45,342 bases of DNA. Origin: Gordonia sp. OPL2. Its GTDB lineage: Bacteria; Actinomycetota; Actinomycetes; Mycobacteriales; Mycobacteriaceae. Position 1 is the first letter of the stretch. The number at the start of each line of letters is the position of its first letter. The stretch lies in assembly GCF_003797825.1 (NCBI RefSeq), contig NZ_RKME01000038.1, positions 1 through 45,342 on the forward strand, written 5' to 3'. Positions 25,419 through 32,358 of this stretch are shown here, piece by piece. The position numbers were made by a program, and so were the translations under genes. The notes under the pieces are model-generated. The model had not been told where the DNA came from and did not search any database. It saw nothing but the letters and a program-made list of their open reading frames with translations.

Positions 25419-27854
25419 ATGGCGCCGACAACCGTCGAACTCGACGACATCACCGACGACCGCTACGGCGGTAAGGCCGCCGGACTCGCGCGCCTGCGGG
25501 GTCTCGGGCTTTCCGTTCCCAGCGGATTCGTCATCGTCGACGCGTCGGCGAATGAGGTAGCCGTCGACGCGTCGGCGAAGGAGGTAACCGTCGACGCGTC
25601 GGCGACTGATGCGGGCAATGCTGCGTTGGAACGGTTTTCGCAGATGCGTGCCGCCGGGATGACTCCGGTCGCGGTGCGGTCGTCGGCGGTCGGGGAGGAC
25701 GGGGTCGACCAGTCGTTCGCCGGTCAGTACGACACCGTCCTCGGGGTCGACTCCGCCGACGACTTCGCCGCGGCGGTACAGACGTGTATCGCCTCCGTGC
25801 ACTCTCGTCGGGCCGAATCCTACGGTGGGGGCGAGGGTGCCACGATGCATGTGGTGGTCCAGACGATGGTCGACGCCTGTGCCGCGGGCGTCGTCTTCAC
25901 CGCCGACCCGACCAGCGGTCGACGCGATCTGATGGTGATCGACGCCGTCGCCGGACTCGGGGACTCACTCGTCGACGGGACAGCGTCGCCGGACCACATC
26001 GTGCTGGATGCCCAGGGCGATCGGGTGGTGGAGTCGATCGGCGAGCGGGCGGTGTTGTCGGCGGAGCAGATCGCGGAGGTCCGTTCGGGTGCACTGCGGG
26101 CGGAGCATCATTGGGGCAGGCCGATGGACCTCGAGTGGGCGATCGACCGGTCCGGGAAACTGTGGTGGTTGCAGGCGCGGCCGATCACCACGTTGCCCGG
26201 CGATCTCAACGAGATGGACTCGCCGTTGGCGGGTGCCGATCATGTGTACACACGCTGCAACATCGGCGAGATGATGCCGGGTGCGTTCTGCCCGTTGACC
26301 GCGGCGGTGTCGGGATATGCGATCGACTACGCGATGCAGATGACGCAGGTGGTGGCGCGGGCACAGGATCGCTACGCCACACCGTGGCTGCAGGTCGGCT
26401 ACTTCTACGGTCACATGTTTCTCGACATGACCGAGGGCACCGGCCTGAGTTCCGGCATCCTCGGCAACTCGCTCGAGCAGTTCTCCATGTCGATCTGCGG
26501 TCGGGTGATCGACGAGCTCACTCCCAAGCCCCCACAACCGTTCCGCCGCAAGCTCGGCAACACCATCCGGCTCTCCACATATGCGCTGTCCGTCGGACCG
26601 AAGATCCGCCGCCTCGATGGACAGATCGCCGGATTCCGAATACCGAGCACCGATGATGCGCAACTACTGTTGCGGGCGTTGGAATCCGGTGTCGAACAGT
26701 ACTGTGACGTCACGCTGACCCACGTGCGGTCGTCCTCACGCGCCGCGGTGGCCGCCAACATCCTGGAGAGCGTGCTGATCCGGCGGGCGATCGCCGACGG
26801 CCGTGGCGAGGACGACGGGCGCGCCGAGGCGATGCGCCTGATGGCCGGGGCCGCCGACGTCGAGAGTGCGCTCATGCTCGGCGAACTCGACTCGGTGGTA
26901 CGGGCCATCGTCGCCGATGCGACGGCCGCCGAGGAGTTTCTCTCGGCCACACCGGAGCAGGCGGTCAGCGCGCTGCAGGTCGCCGACGGTGCCTGCGGTA
27001 CTGCGTTGCGGCACTTCCTGAATCGTCACGGACACCGCGGATATCGCGAGTTGTGCATGCGTGACCCGTCGTGGGCCGAGGATCCCGCCGGGCTGGGCGC
27101 GATGATGCAGGTCATGGTGCGCGCCGCCCTCGACCCCGAGGAAGCCCCGCGACCGTCGACCGAATCGGCGTCGTCGACGTCGGCATCCATCCGCGCACTG
27201 GCCGGACTGGCCCAGCGAGGGGCGCGCGGTCGGGAGTTGACGAAGTCGAAGATGGCCCTCATGGCGCACCGGCTCAAGCGAGGCTATCGCCGGCTGGGCG
27301 AGGTGCTCGCCGCATCGGGTCGGCTGCCCGATGCGGATCTCGTCTTCTTCTTCGACCGAGCGGAATTGGCTCGGGTTGTCGGCGTCGACGACATCGGCGA
27401 CCTCGTGTTCGCGGCATCGCAGCGTCGAGAAGCCCTGGCGTATCAGGAGACGTTGGAGTTCGACGATGTGTCGGTGGGGCGCCCGACTCCGCGCGTCGTC
27501 ACCGCTGAGCACGACCTCGACGGCCAAGAGATCGTCGGCCGTCCGGCGGGCCGTGGAGTCGTGGAAGGCGTTGTCCGCGTGGCGAGAACGGTTGCCGATG
27601 CCCGTTCGGTGCAACCCGGTGAGATCTTGGTCGCGCCGGTCACCGACGTCGGGTGGACACCCTATTTCTCGGTCATCGCCGCACTCGTCACCGATATCGG
27701 CAGTTCCGTGTCGCACGGCGCCGTGGTGGCCCGCGAATACGGTCTGCCCTGCGTGGTGAACACGCTGGCCGCCACCCATGTGCTCCGGACCGGTGACCAT
27801 GTCCGGGTCGACGGTGACCGGGGACTGGTCACGCGATTGGGCCTCGATCCCTGA
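25419..27854 (+). CDS. PEP-synthase/rifampin-phosphotransferase-like enzyme
   Basis: A large protein of 811 residues with the dikinase layout. The N-terminal ATP-binding domain (about 5-265) has GGKAAGLARL, VAVRSSAVGEDG and SFAGQYDTVLGV. A long middle domain (about 270-690) forms no standard PEP-binding barrel. The C-terminal swivelling phosphohistidine domain has SSVSHGAVVAREYGLPCVVN, with His766 the likely phosphate carrier. This order (ATP, substrate, His) is that of rifampin phosphotransferase rather than PEP synthase, whose C-terminal TIM barrel is missing. It probably phosphorylates a small molecule. A 27-bp tandem repeat inserts VDASAxEVx copies near residues 40-66. The stop codon lies in an intergenic repeat. 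It is the third gene of the TetR-controlled operon. Confidence 0.8.
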   Translation: MAPTTVELDDITDDRYGGKAAGLARLRGLGLSVPSGFVIVDASANEVAVDASAKEVTVDASATDAGNAALERFSQMRAAGMTPVAVRSSAVGEDGVDQSFAGQYDTVLGVDSADDFAAAVQTCIASVHSRRAESYGGGEGATMHVVVQTMVDACAAGVVFTADPTSGRRDLMVIDAVAGLGDSLVDGTASPDHIVLDAQGDRVVESIGERAVLSAEQIAEVRSGALRAEHHWGRPMDLEWAIDRSGKLWWLQARPITTLPGDLNEMDSPLAGADHVYTRCNIGEMMPGAFCPLTAAVSGYAIDYAMQMTQVVARAQDRYATPWLQVGYFYGHMFLDMTEGTGLSSGILGNSLEQFSMSICGRVIDELTPKPPQPFRRKLGNTIRLSTYALSVGPKIRRLDGQIAGFRIPSTDDAQLLLRALESGVEQYCDVTLTHVRSSSRAAVAANILESVLIRRAIADGRGEDDGRAEAMRLMAGAADVESALMLGELDSVVRAIVADATAAEEFLSATPEQAVSALQVADGACGTALRHFLNRHGHRGYRELCMRDPSWAEDPAGLGAMMQVMVRAALDPEEAPRPSTESASSTSASIRALAGLAQRGARGRELTKSKMALMAHRLKRGYRRLGEVLAASGRLPDADLVFFFDRAELARVVGVDDIGDLVFAASQRREALAYQETLEFDDVSVGRPTPRVVTAEHDLDGQEIVGRPAGRGVVEGVVRVARTVADARSVQPGEILVAPVTDVGWTPYFSVIAALVTDIGSSVSHGAVVAREYGLPCVVNTLAATHVLRTGDHVRVDGDRGLVTRLGLDP
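25536..25616 (+). repeat. Three tandem 27-bp repeats inside the dikinase-like gene
   Basis: Units begin GTCGACGCGTCGGCGA at 25536, 25563 and 25590 and encode VDASANEVA, VDASAKEVT and VDASATDAG. They expand the loop right after the conserved GFVI strand of the ATP-binding domain. The in-frame unit length keeps the gene open. Confidence 0.88.
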
Positions 27855-27956
27855 GGATCGGAGCGCCAGCGGGGTGTCTTCTCGATCCCTGAGGAACGGA
27901 GCGCCAGCGGAGTGTCGTCTCGATCCCTGAGGAACGGAGCGCCAGCGGAGTGTCAC
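27843..27956. repeat. Three 38-bp tandem repeats holding the stop codons of two convergent genes
   Basis: Exact-length units start at 27843, 27881 and 27919, each beginning CTCGATCCCTGAGGA. The TGA in unit 1 is the stop of the dikinase-like gene (27852-27854). TCA at the end of unit 3 is the stop of the convergent GGDEF gene (27953-27955). Sequence resemblance to family B (CCCTGAGGA..GGAGCG) is clear. Confidence 0.9.
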
Positions 27957-29140
27957 GAGGGGCACTGACCCGACGAAACCAGCGTGGAAGCGATCCGAAA
28001 CGTGTTCCGCCCCGCCTTCTTCGCGTCGAACAGTGCCCGATCGGCGGCGAGGATCGATTCGGTCACGATCGCGTCGGCCGAACGGCGGGAACCGGTACGC
28101 GCCCGCTCGTCGTGCACCACCGCACCCGTGCTCATCGTGATGCGACGCCCATCAAGGGGTTCGATGTCATGGTCGCGGATCCGCTCGGCGAGATCGATCA
28201 TGGCCTCGCGATCGATCGAGGCCCCTATGGCGAACTCGTCGCCGCCCAGTCTCCCGACCACGCCGTCGGTGCCCACGACGTCGACGAGCATTGCCGCAAC
28301 CCGTGCGAGGACGGCGTCCCCGGTGGCGTGGCCGTACTGGTCGTTGATCTGTTTGTAATTGTCGATGTCGACGACCGCGGTCGCGTAGGTCGAGCTGTTG
28401 CGGCGCACCGCCGACGTCGCCCGATACCGGAAGCCGCGGCGGTTGAGCACGCCGGTCAGCGGATCGGTGTTGGCCGATTCCAGCTGGATGCGTAGGGCCC
28501 GCTGTGACTCTGTGGAGTAGATGCACAAGAGCCCCAGGATGCCGTTCGCGGCCGCCAGTGAGATCAGGGTGGAGTAGAGCGCACTGGACCAGCTGAGTCC
28601 GATCGCCCAGGTCGCGATCCCGCATCCGATGATCACGACCGTGGTGAAGATGCCGTGGTAGATCGCTGTCCGCGCGCGGACGAAGTGTGCGACGTATCCG
28701 CCGATGACTGCGAACAGGGCGGTTCCGTGCAGCGCCATCGCGGGATTCTGGAAGGTGCACAGTGCAGCGGTCACGCCGACGTCGGCGTACACGACGAACG
28801 CCGTGTTGATCCCCCGGATCGCCGCTTTCTTCGACCACCACATCGACGACAGATTGACCCGCGCCACGACGATGGCGACCGGGATGGTCGTCGCGCTGAT
28901 CGCGACGATCGCCGCGATCCGCAGCGGGCTACCCGCGGAACCGTCGGGCGACAACGTGCTGAGCAATCCCATCAGCCCGAATGCCAAGGTCAGACCGGCG
29001 ATGCCGTAGCGAGGTAGCCGCTCGGAGATCTCGATCTGCCCGAGCACGTGGTCTGGTTCGTCGTAGGCCTGCGACGACGCGATGCGGACGTCTCCTCGGA
29101 GATTGCCCGCACCCACCGCCTGATATTCGTCGAGGTACAC
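27953..29140 (-). CDS. Membrane-bound diguanylate cyclase (GGDEF)
   Basis: The 395-residue protein makes cyclic di-GMP from GTP. Five or six hydrophobic helices span about 45-215 (IAGLTLAFGLMGLL, IAAIVAISATTIPVAIVVA, GIFTTVVIIGCGIATWAIGL and others), forming a membrane sensor with no recognisable ligand motif. The GGDEF domain follows (about 225-390): DPLTGVLNRRGF, VVDIDNYKQINDQYGHATGD and the intact active site GRLGGDEF. No EAL domain is present. The start is GTG 29140 with only a weak ribosome-binding site. The C-terminal stop lies in the repeat array. Confidence 0.9.
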   Translation of the reverse strand: MYLDEYQAVGAGNLRGDVRIASSQAYDEPDHVLGQIEISERLPRYGIAGLTLAFGLMGLLSTLSPDGSAGSPLRIAAIVAISATTIPVAIVVARVNLSSMWWSKKAAIRGINTAFVVYADVGVTAALCTFQNPAMALHGTALFAVIGGYVAHFVRARTAIYHGIFTTVVIIGCGIATWAIGLSWSSALYSTLISLAAANGILGLLCIYSTESQRALRIQLESANTDPLTGVLNRRGFRYRATSAVRRNSSTYATAVVDIDNYKQINDQYGHATGDAVLARVAAMLVDVVGTDGVVGRLGGDEFAIGASIDREAMIDLAERIRDHDIEPLDGRRITMSTGAVVHDERARTGSRRSADAIVTESILAADRALFDAKKAGRNTFRIASTLVSSGQCPS

Positions 29141-29275
29141 CGCTCGCGTCCCGCCCCTAGTTGCTGACGTGCTGAACGCGGCTCCGCCGCCCCGACCCAG
29201 GGTGACGCGCTCTGATACGCCATCCTAAACAGGTGTTGTAATTTCTGCGAGGTGAGCGGCATGAGCTGCGATGAT

Positions 29276-29467
29276 GTGCTTTGCGAGCGTCAGTTAGATC
29301 CCTGAGAGCGACCCTGCGAGCGTCACCCAGGTGCCTGAGGAGCGAGCTTGCGAGCGTCACCACCAGGTCCCTGAGGAGCGAGCTTGCGAGCGTCACCACC
29401 AGATCCCTGAGGATCGAGCGTGCGTCACCGCCGGTCCCTGAGGAGCGAGCTTGCGAGCGTCACGAAG
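29276..29467. repeat. Dispersed repeat family B array (36-bp period)
   Basis: Five copies of CCTGAGGAGCGAGCTTGCGAGCGTCAC occur at roughly 36-bp spacing (about 29300, 29333, 29369, 29405 and 29436; the first and fourth are degenerate). CGAGCTTGCGAGCG is partly self-complementary. The array fills the region between the start of the diguanylate cyclase and the end of the AidB-like gene. Confidence 0.88.
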
Positions 29468-29478
29468 GGCCCGAACCC

Positions 29479-31164
29479 TCAGTGCCGCTCCAGAATCCCC
29501 GCCAGGTCTGCACCATCGGGCAGCGCGCCGTACTCAAACGCCCGATCCTCACCCAGGCGCGCCGCGACAAACGCATCCGACACTGCCGCAGGCGAATACC
29601 GCACCAGAAGCGATGCCTGGAGTGCCAGCGCCATCGACTCGACCACTCCGCGCGCTCGTCGGTGCGCCGAGGCGGCATCCATCCGGGCGAGTTCGCCGAG
29701 TTGATCGCGCAGCCTCTCGAGGTGCAGATCGAGCGTGCGGTTGGCGCCGAGCGCGGTGCTGATCTCGGCGTCGAACGCCGCGATCGACTCCGGTTCGCGA
29801 GTCATCGCCCGCAAGACGTCGAGCGCGATGACGTTGCCCGATCCTTCCCACACTGCCATCACTGGTTGTTCGCGGTAGCGCATCGCGAGGGGGAAGTCCT
29901 CGGTGTATCCGTTGCCGCCCAGGCATTCGAGGGCCTCGTAGGAGTGATGGGGGCCGCGTTTGCAGATCCAGTACTTCGCGACTGCGGTGGCGAGACGACG
30001 GAACGCGCGCTCCTGATCGCTCGCGTCCTCGTCGTGCGCCCGCGCGAGTCGGATCGCCGTGACCGTCGCGGCCTCGGATTCCAATGCGAGATCGGCCAAT
30101 ACGGCTGTCATGGCCGGCTGATCGGCCAGGGTGGCGCCGAATGCGTCGCGGTGACGCGCATGCCAGACGGCCTCGGCGACCGACTGCCTCATCCCGGCCG
30201 TGCTGCCGAGGACGCAGTCGAGTCGTGTCTGTGCCACCATCTCGATGATCGTGCGGACACCGCGCCCGGGCTCGCCGACCATCACCGCGACGGTCCCGTC
30301 GAGCTCGATCTCCGACGATGCGTTCGACTTGTTGCCGAGCTTGTCCTTGAGTCGTTGGATGCGGAAGACGTTGCGGGTGCCGTCGGGTAGGATACGGGGA
30401 AGCAGGAAGCAGGAGAGTCCTTCTCCGCCGGGTCCTTTCGCCTGGGCGAGCACGAGAAATGCATCGGACATCGGTGCGGAACAGAACCACTTGTGTCCGG
30501 TCAGCAGGTACTCGGCGCCAGGTCCGCCGGAGCCGACCGGTGTAGCGATCGTTGTGTTGGCGCGAACGTCGGAGCCGCCCTGCTTCTCGGTCATGGACAT
30601 ACCGAAGATGGCGGAGGCCTTGTCTGCGCCGAGATCGGGGGAGTAGCTGCGGGACAACGCCTTCGGAACCCATTGGGCGGCCACATCGGGTTGCAGTTCC
30701 AGGGAGGGGATCACGGCGTGGGTCATCGAGACGGGGCAGGCGTGACCGGGTTCGATCTGACCGAACAGCATGAAGCTCGCGGCGCGGACGACGTGGGAGC
30801 CGGGCTGCGGGTCGGCCCAGCATCGGGTGTGGCTGCCGTGCGCGACCGACGCCGAGATGATCCGATGGTAAGCAGGGTGATACTCGACCTCGTCGATCCG
30901 GTTGCCCCACCGGTCATGGGTGTGCAGTTCCGGCGTGATGGTGTTGGCGAGATGGGCATCGTGCTGGAACTGTGCGCTCCCGACCAGTTCGCCGATCTCG
31001 CGGAGTTCGTCGTCGGCCCAACTGCCGTCATGTCGCGCAACCGATTCACGCAGAACGGTGTTCAGCTCGTACTCGTTGACGTCCACGCGCGGCGTCGACT
31101 GGTTGAACACCGTGTGGGTCGTGTGCGGCTTCGGATGCGTGGAGGTCTCAGTGGAGTGGGTCAT
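29479..31164 (-). CDS. AidB-like acyl-CoA dehydrogenase family protein
   Basis: A 561-residue flavoprotein. The motif MSMTEKQGGSDVRANTT (about 195-211) and the extended N-terminus NQSTPRVDVNEYELNTVLRE are characteristic of the AidB branch rather than fatty-acid degradation enzymes. E. coli AidB binds FAD and DNA and is linked to alkylation defence. ECLGGNGYTEDFPLAMRYREQPVMAVWEGSGNV carries the conserved C-terminal FAD contacts. The start is ATG 31164 with GAAAGGCAACTC upstream. A TetR gene lies upstream in the same direction, separated by a family A repeat. Whether it is an enzyme or a DNA-protective factor here is unknown. Confidence 0.9.
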   Translation of the reverse strand: MTHSTETSTHPKPHTTHTVFNQSTPRVDVNEYELNTVLRESVARHDGSWADDELREIGELVGSAQFQHDAHLANTITPELHTHDRWGNRIDEVEYHPAYHRIISASVAHGSHTRCWADPQPGSHVVRAASFMLFGQIEPGHACPVSMTHAVIPSLELQPDVAAQWVPKALSRSYSPDLGADKASAIFGMSMTEKQGGSDVRANTTIATPVGSGGPGAEYLLTGHKWFCSAPMSDAFLVLAQAKGPGGEGLSCFLLPRILPDGTRNVFRIQRLKDKLGNKSNASSEIELDGTVAVMVGEPGRGVRTIIEMVAQTRLDCVLGSTAGMRQSVAEAVWHARHRDAFGATLADQPAMTAVLADLALESEAATVTAIRLARAHDEDASDQERAFRRLATAVAKYWICKRGPHHSYEALECLGGNGYTEDFPLAMRYREQPVMAVWEGSGNVIALDVLRAMTREPESIAAFDAEISTALGANRTLDLHLERLRDQLGELARMDAASAHRRARGVVESMALALQASLLVRYSPAAVSDAFVAARLGEDRAFEYGALPDGADLAGILERH

Positions 31165-31259
31165 GAGTTGCCTTTCAAAACGTCTGTTCCGCTGGTGAGG
31201 ATTGCTGCATCCCGTTGGTCGAGTGGCCGCGTGCGTGCGCGGCGGGCGCGTGTCTCGCT

Positions 31260-31310
31260 GGTCGAGTAGCCACGAGCGAGCGCAGCGAGCGCGAGGCGTA
31301 TCGAGACCAC
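31260..31310. repeat. Dispersed repeat family A copy
   Basis: A diverged copy of the 47-bp unit at 17926 begins GGTCGAGTAGCC, ends GTATCGAGACCAC and has an expanded GAGCGAGCGCAGCGAGCGC core. A partial copy, TTGGTCGAGTGGCC, starts at 31216. It lies between the TetR and AidB-like genes. Confidence 0.8.
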
Positions 31311-31320
31311 CGCCACTCCA

Positions 31321-31941
31321 TCAAATCGCATGTTGCAGCACCTGTTCCGGGATCTGGAGGTTGGTGAACACGATCGCGACGGCGTCCTCGAGACTGTAGT
31401 CGAGCTCGTCGGACGCGGCCGCCTGCTGGATGACGAGCCCGAAGATCGCGGACCAGAACGCCTTTGCCTCGACGTCGATCGGTGCGCGCAACTCCCAACC
31501 GGTTCGCACCAGCGTGCGCATCAGGGCCTCCGCCCCCCGACGATGCAGATCGGACAGTACCTCGGCGATCTGCGGCCGGAGTTCGGGGCGCCGCGACGCC
31601 ATCGACATCGCCGTGGTGAACAGTTCGACGTTGCGTGCCTGCCCGCCGAGGAGGGTGGAGATCAATGCGTGCGTGTACTCGCCGACGGTCGTCGTCGCCG
31701 ATGCGGCTTCCTCGGCATGACGGCCGGCGCGCAGCACGGCGGCACACGCGACCTCGACGAACAGGTGCTCCTTGGAGCCGAAGTAATAGGTGACCTGATT
31801 CGGGTAGGCGTTGGCGTTGCGGCAGATCTGGGCAACCGATGCCGTCTCCCCGAGCTCCTCGAACACCTCGGTGGCCGCACGCAGAAGTGTCTGGCGCGTC
31901 GCTTTGCCGGCCTCGCGGGTCCCCCGTCCGGAAGTGGTCAT
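31321..31941 (-). CDS. TetR-family transcriptional regulator
   Basis: A 206-residue regulator beginning MTTSGRGTREAGKATR at ATG 31941; the frame open to 31980 would include the operator. The helix-turn-helix (about 18-65) contains LGETASVAQICRNANAYPNQVTYYFGSKEHLF. The helical C-terminal domain binds an unknown ligand. A perfect TTGTTTG-N5-CAAACAA inverted repeat lies 20 bp upstream of the start, implying autoregulation. The AidB-like gene downstream on the same strand may be co-regulated, although a repeat sits between them. Confidence 0.88.
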   Translation of the reverse strand: MTTSGRGTREAGKATRQTLLRAATEVFEELGETASVAQICRNANAYPNQVTYYFGSKEHLFVEVACAAVLRAGRHAEEAASATTTVGEYTHALISTLLGGQARNVELFTTAMSMASRRPELRPQIAEVLSDLHRRGAEALMRTLVRTGWELRAPIDVEAKAFWSAIFGLVIQQAAASDELDYSLEDAVAIVFTNLQIPEQVLQHAI

Positions 31942-31961
31942 GGGAGCACGGTGCCACACCC

Positions 31962-31980
31962 TTGTTTGTATGGCAAACAA
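31962..31980. promoter_or_regulatory. Candidate operator of the TetR regulator
   Basis: A perfect 7-bp inverted repeat, TTGTTTG (31962-31968) and CAAACAA (31974-31980), has a 5-bp spacer and sits just upstream of the TetR start. A shorter related element (TTGT-ATG-ACAA) lies at 32137-32147. Confidence 0.7.
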
Positions 31981-32221
31981 TATGCCGCGGGGTTGAGGAG
32001 CGAACGGTCTGGACCACTGTCGCGTTCAGATCAGCAGGGTGTGGCGGCCGGTCGTATGTGACAGCCGCTCGCGCGTCGCCGCGCCTCGCCCACGAGTCGA
32101 TCGCGGTAGTGCCATATGGGAACGGTCTCGCATCCTTTGTATGACAACAAGAATGTGGCGTGCCTGCACCGTGAATCGCCGCGTGCTCAAACCATCGAGT
32201 GGAGAAGCTCCCGCCGTATGG
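31981..32221. other. Intergenic stretch with no gene seen
   Basis: About 240 bp upstream of the TetR gene hold no supported reading frame. The only signal noticed is the operator-like TTGT-ATG-ACAA at 32137-32147. Confidence 0.6.
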
Positions 32222-32278
32222 GGATCACCCGCATCAGGATCACCCCCGCATCAGGATCACCCCCGCATCAGGATCCCC
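32222..32278. repeat. Tandem 17-bp repeats
   Basis: GGATCACCCCCGCATCA repeats: a 15-bp variant at 32222-32236, full units at 32237-32253 and 32254-32270, and a truncated GGATCCCC to 32278. They abut a long hairpin. Confidence 0.85.
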
Positions 32279-32279
32279 A

Positions 32280-32320
32280 CAGCGCCGAGGAAAGTGGATA
32301 ATCCACTTTGCTCGGCGCTG
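32280..32320. terminator. Long near-perfect hairpin, probable bidirectional terminator
   Basis: Arms of 20 bp (32280-32299 and 32301-32320, 19 of 20 paired) surround one central A. The outer part is CAGCGCCGAG and the inner part AAAGTGGAT. It lies 39 bp beyond the stop of the MFS gene. No T-run follows, so a role as a protein or phage site is possible. Confidence 0.6.
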
Positions 32321-32358
32321 AGGTGACCTTCATGCGGATGCCCGTGGCCGATCGACCC

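Noticed and set aside
29276..29467. CRISPR array (36-bp period)
   Set aside because: The repeats are nearly contiguous with very short constant spacers and no variable spacers or cas genes.
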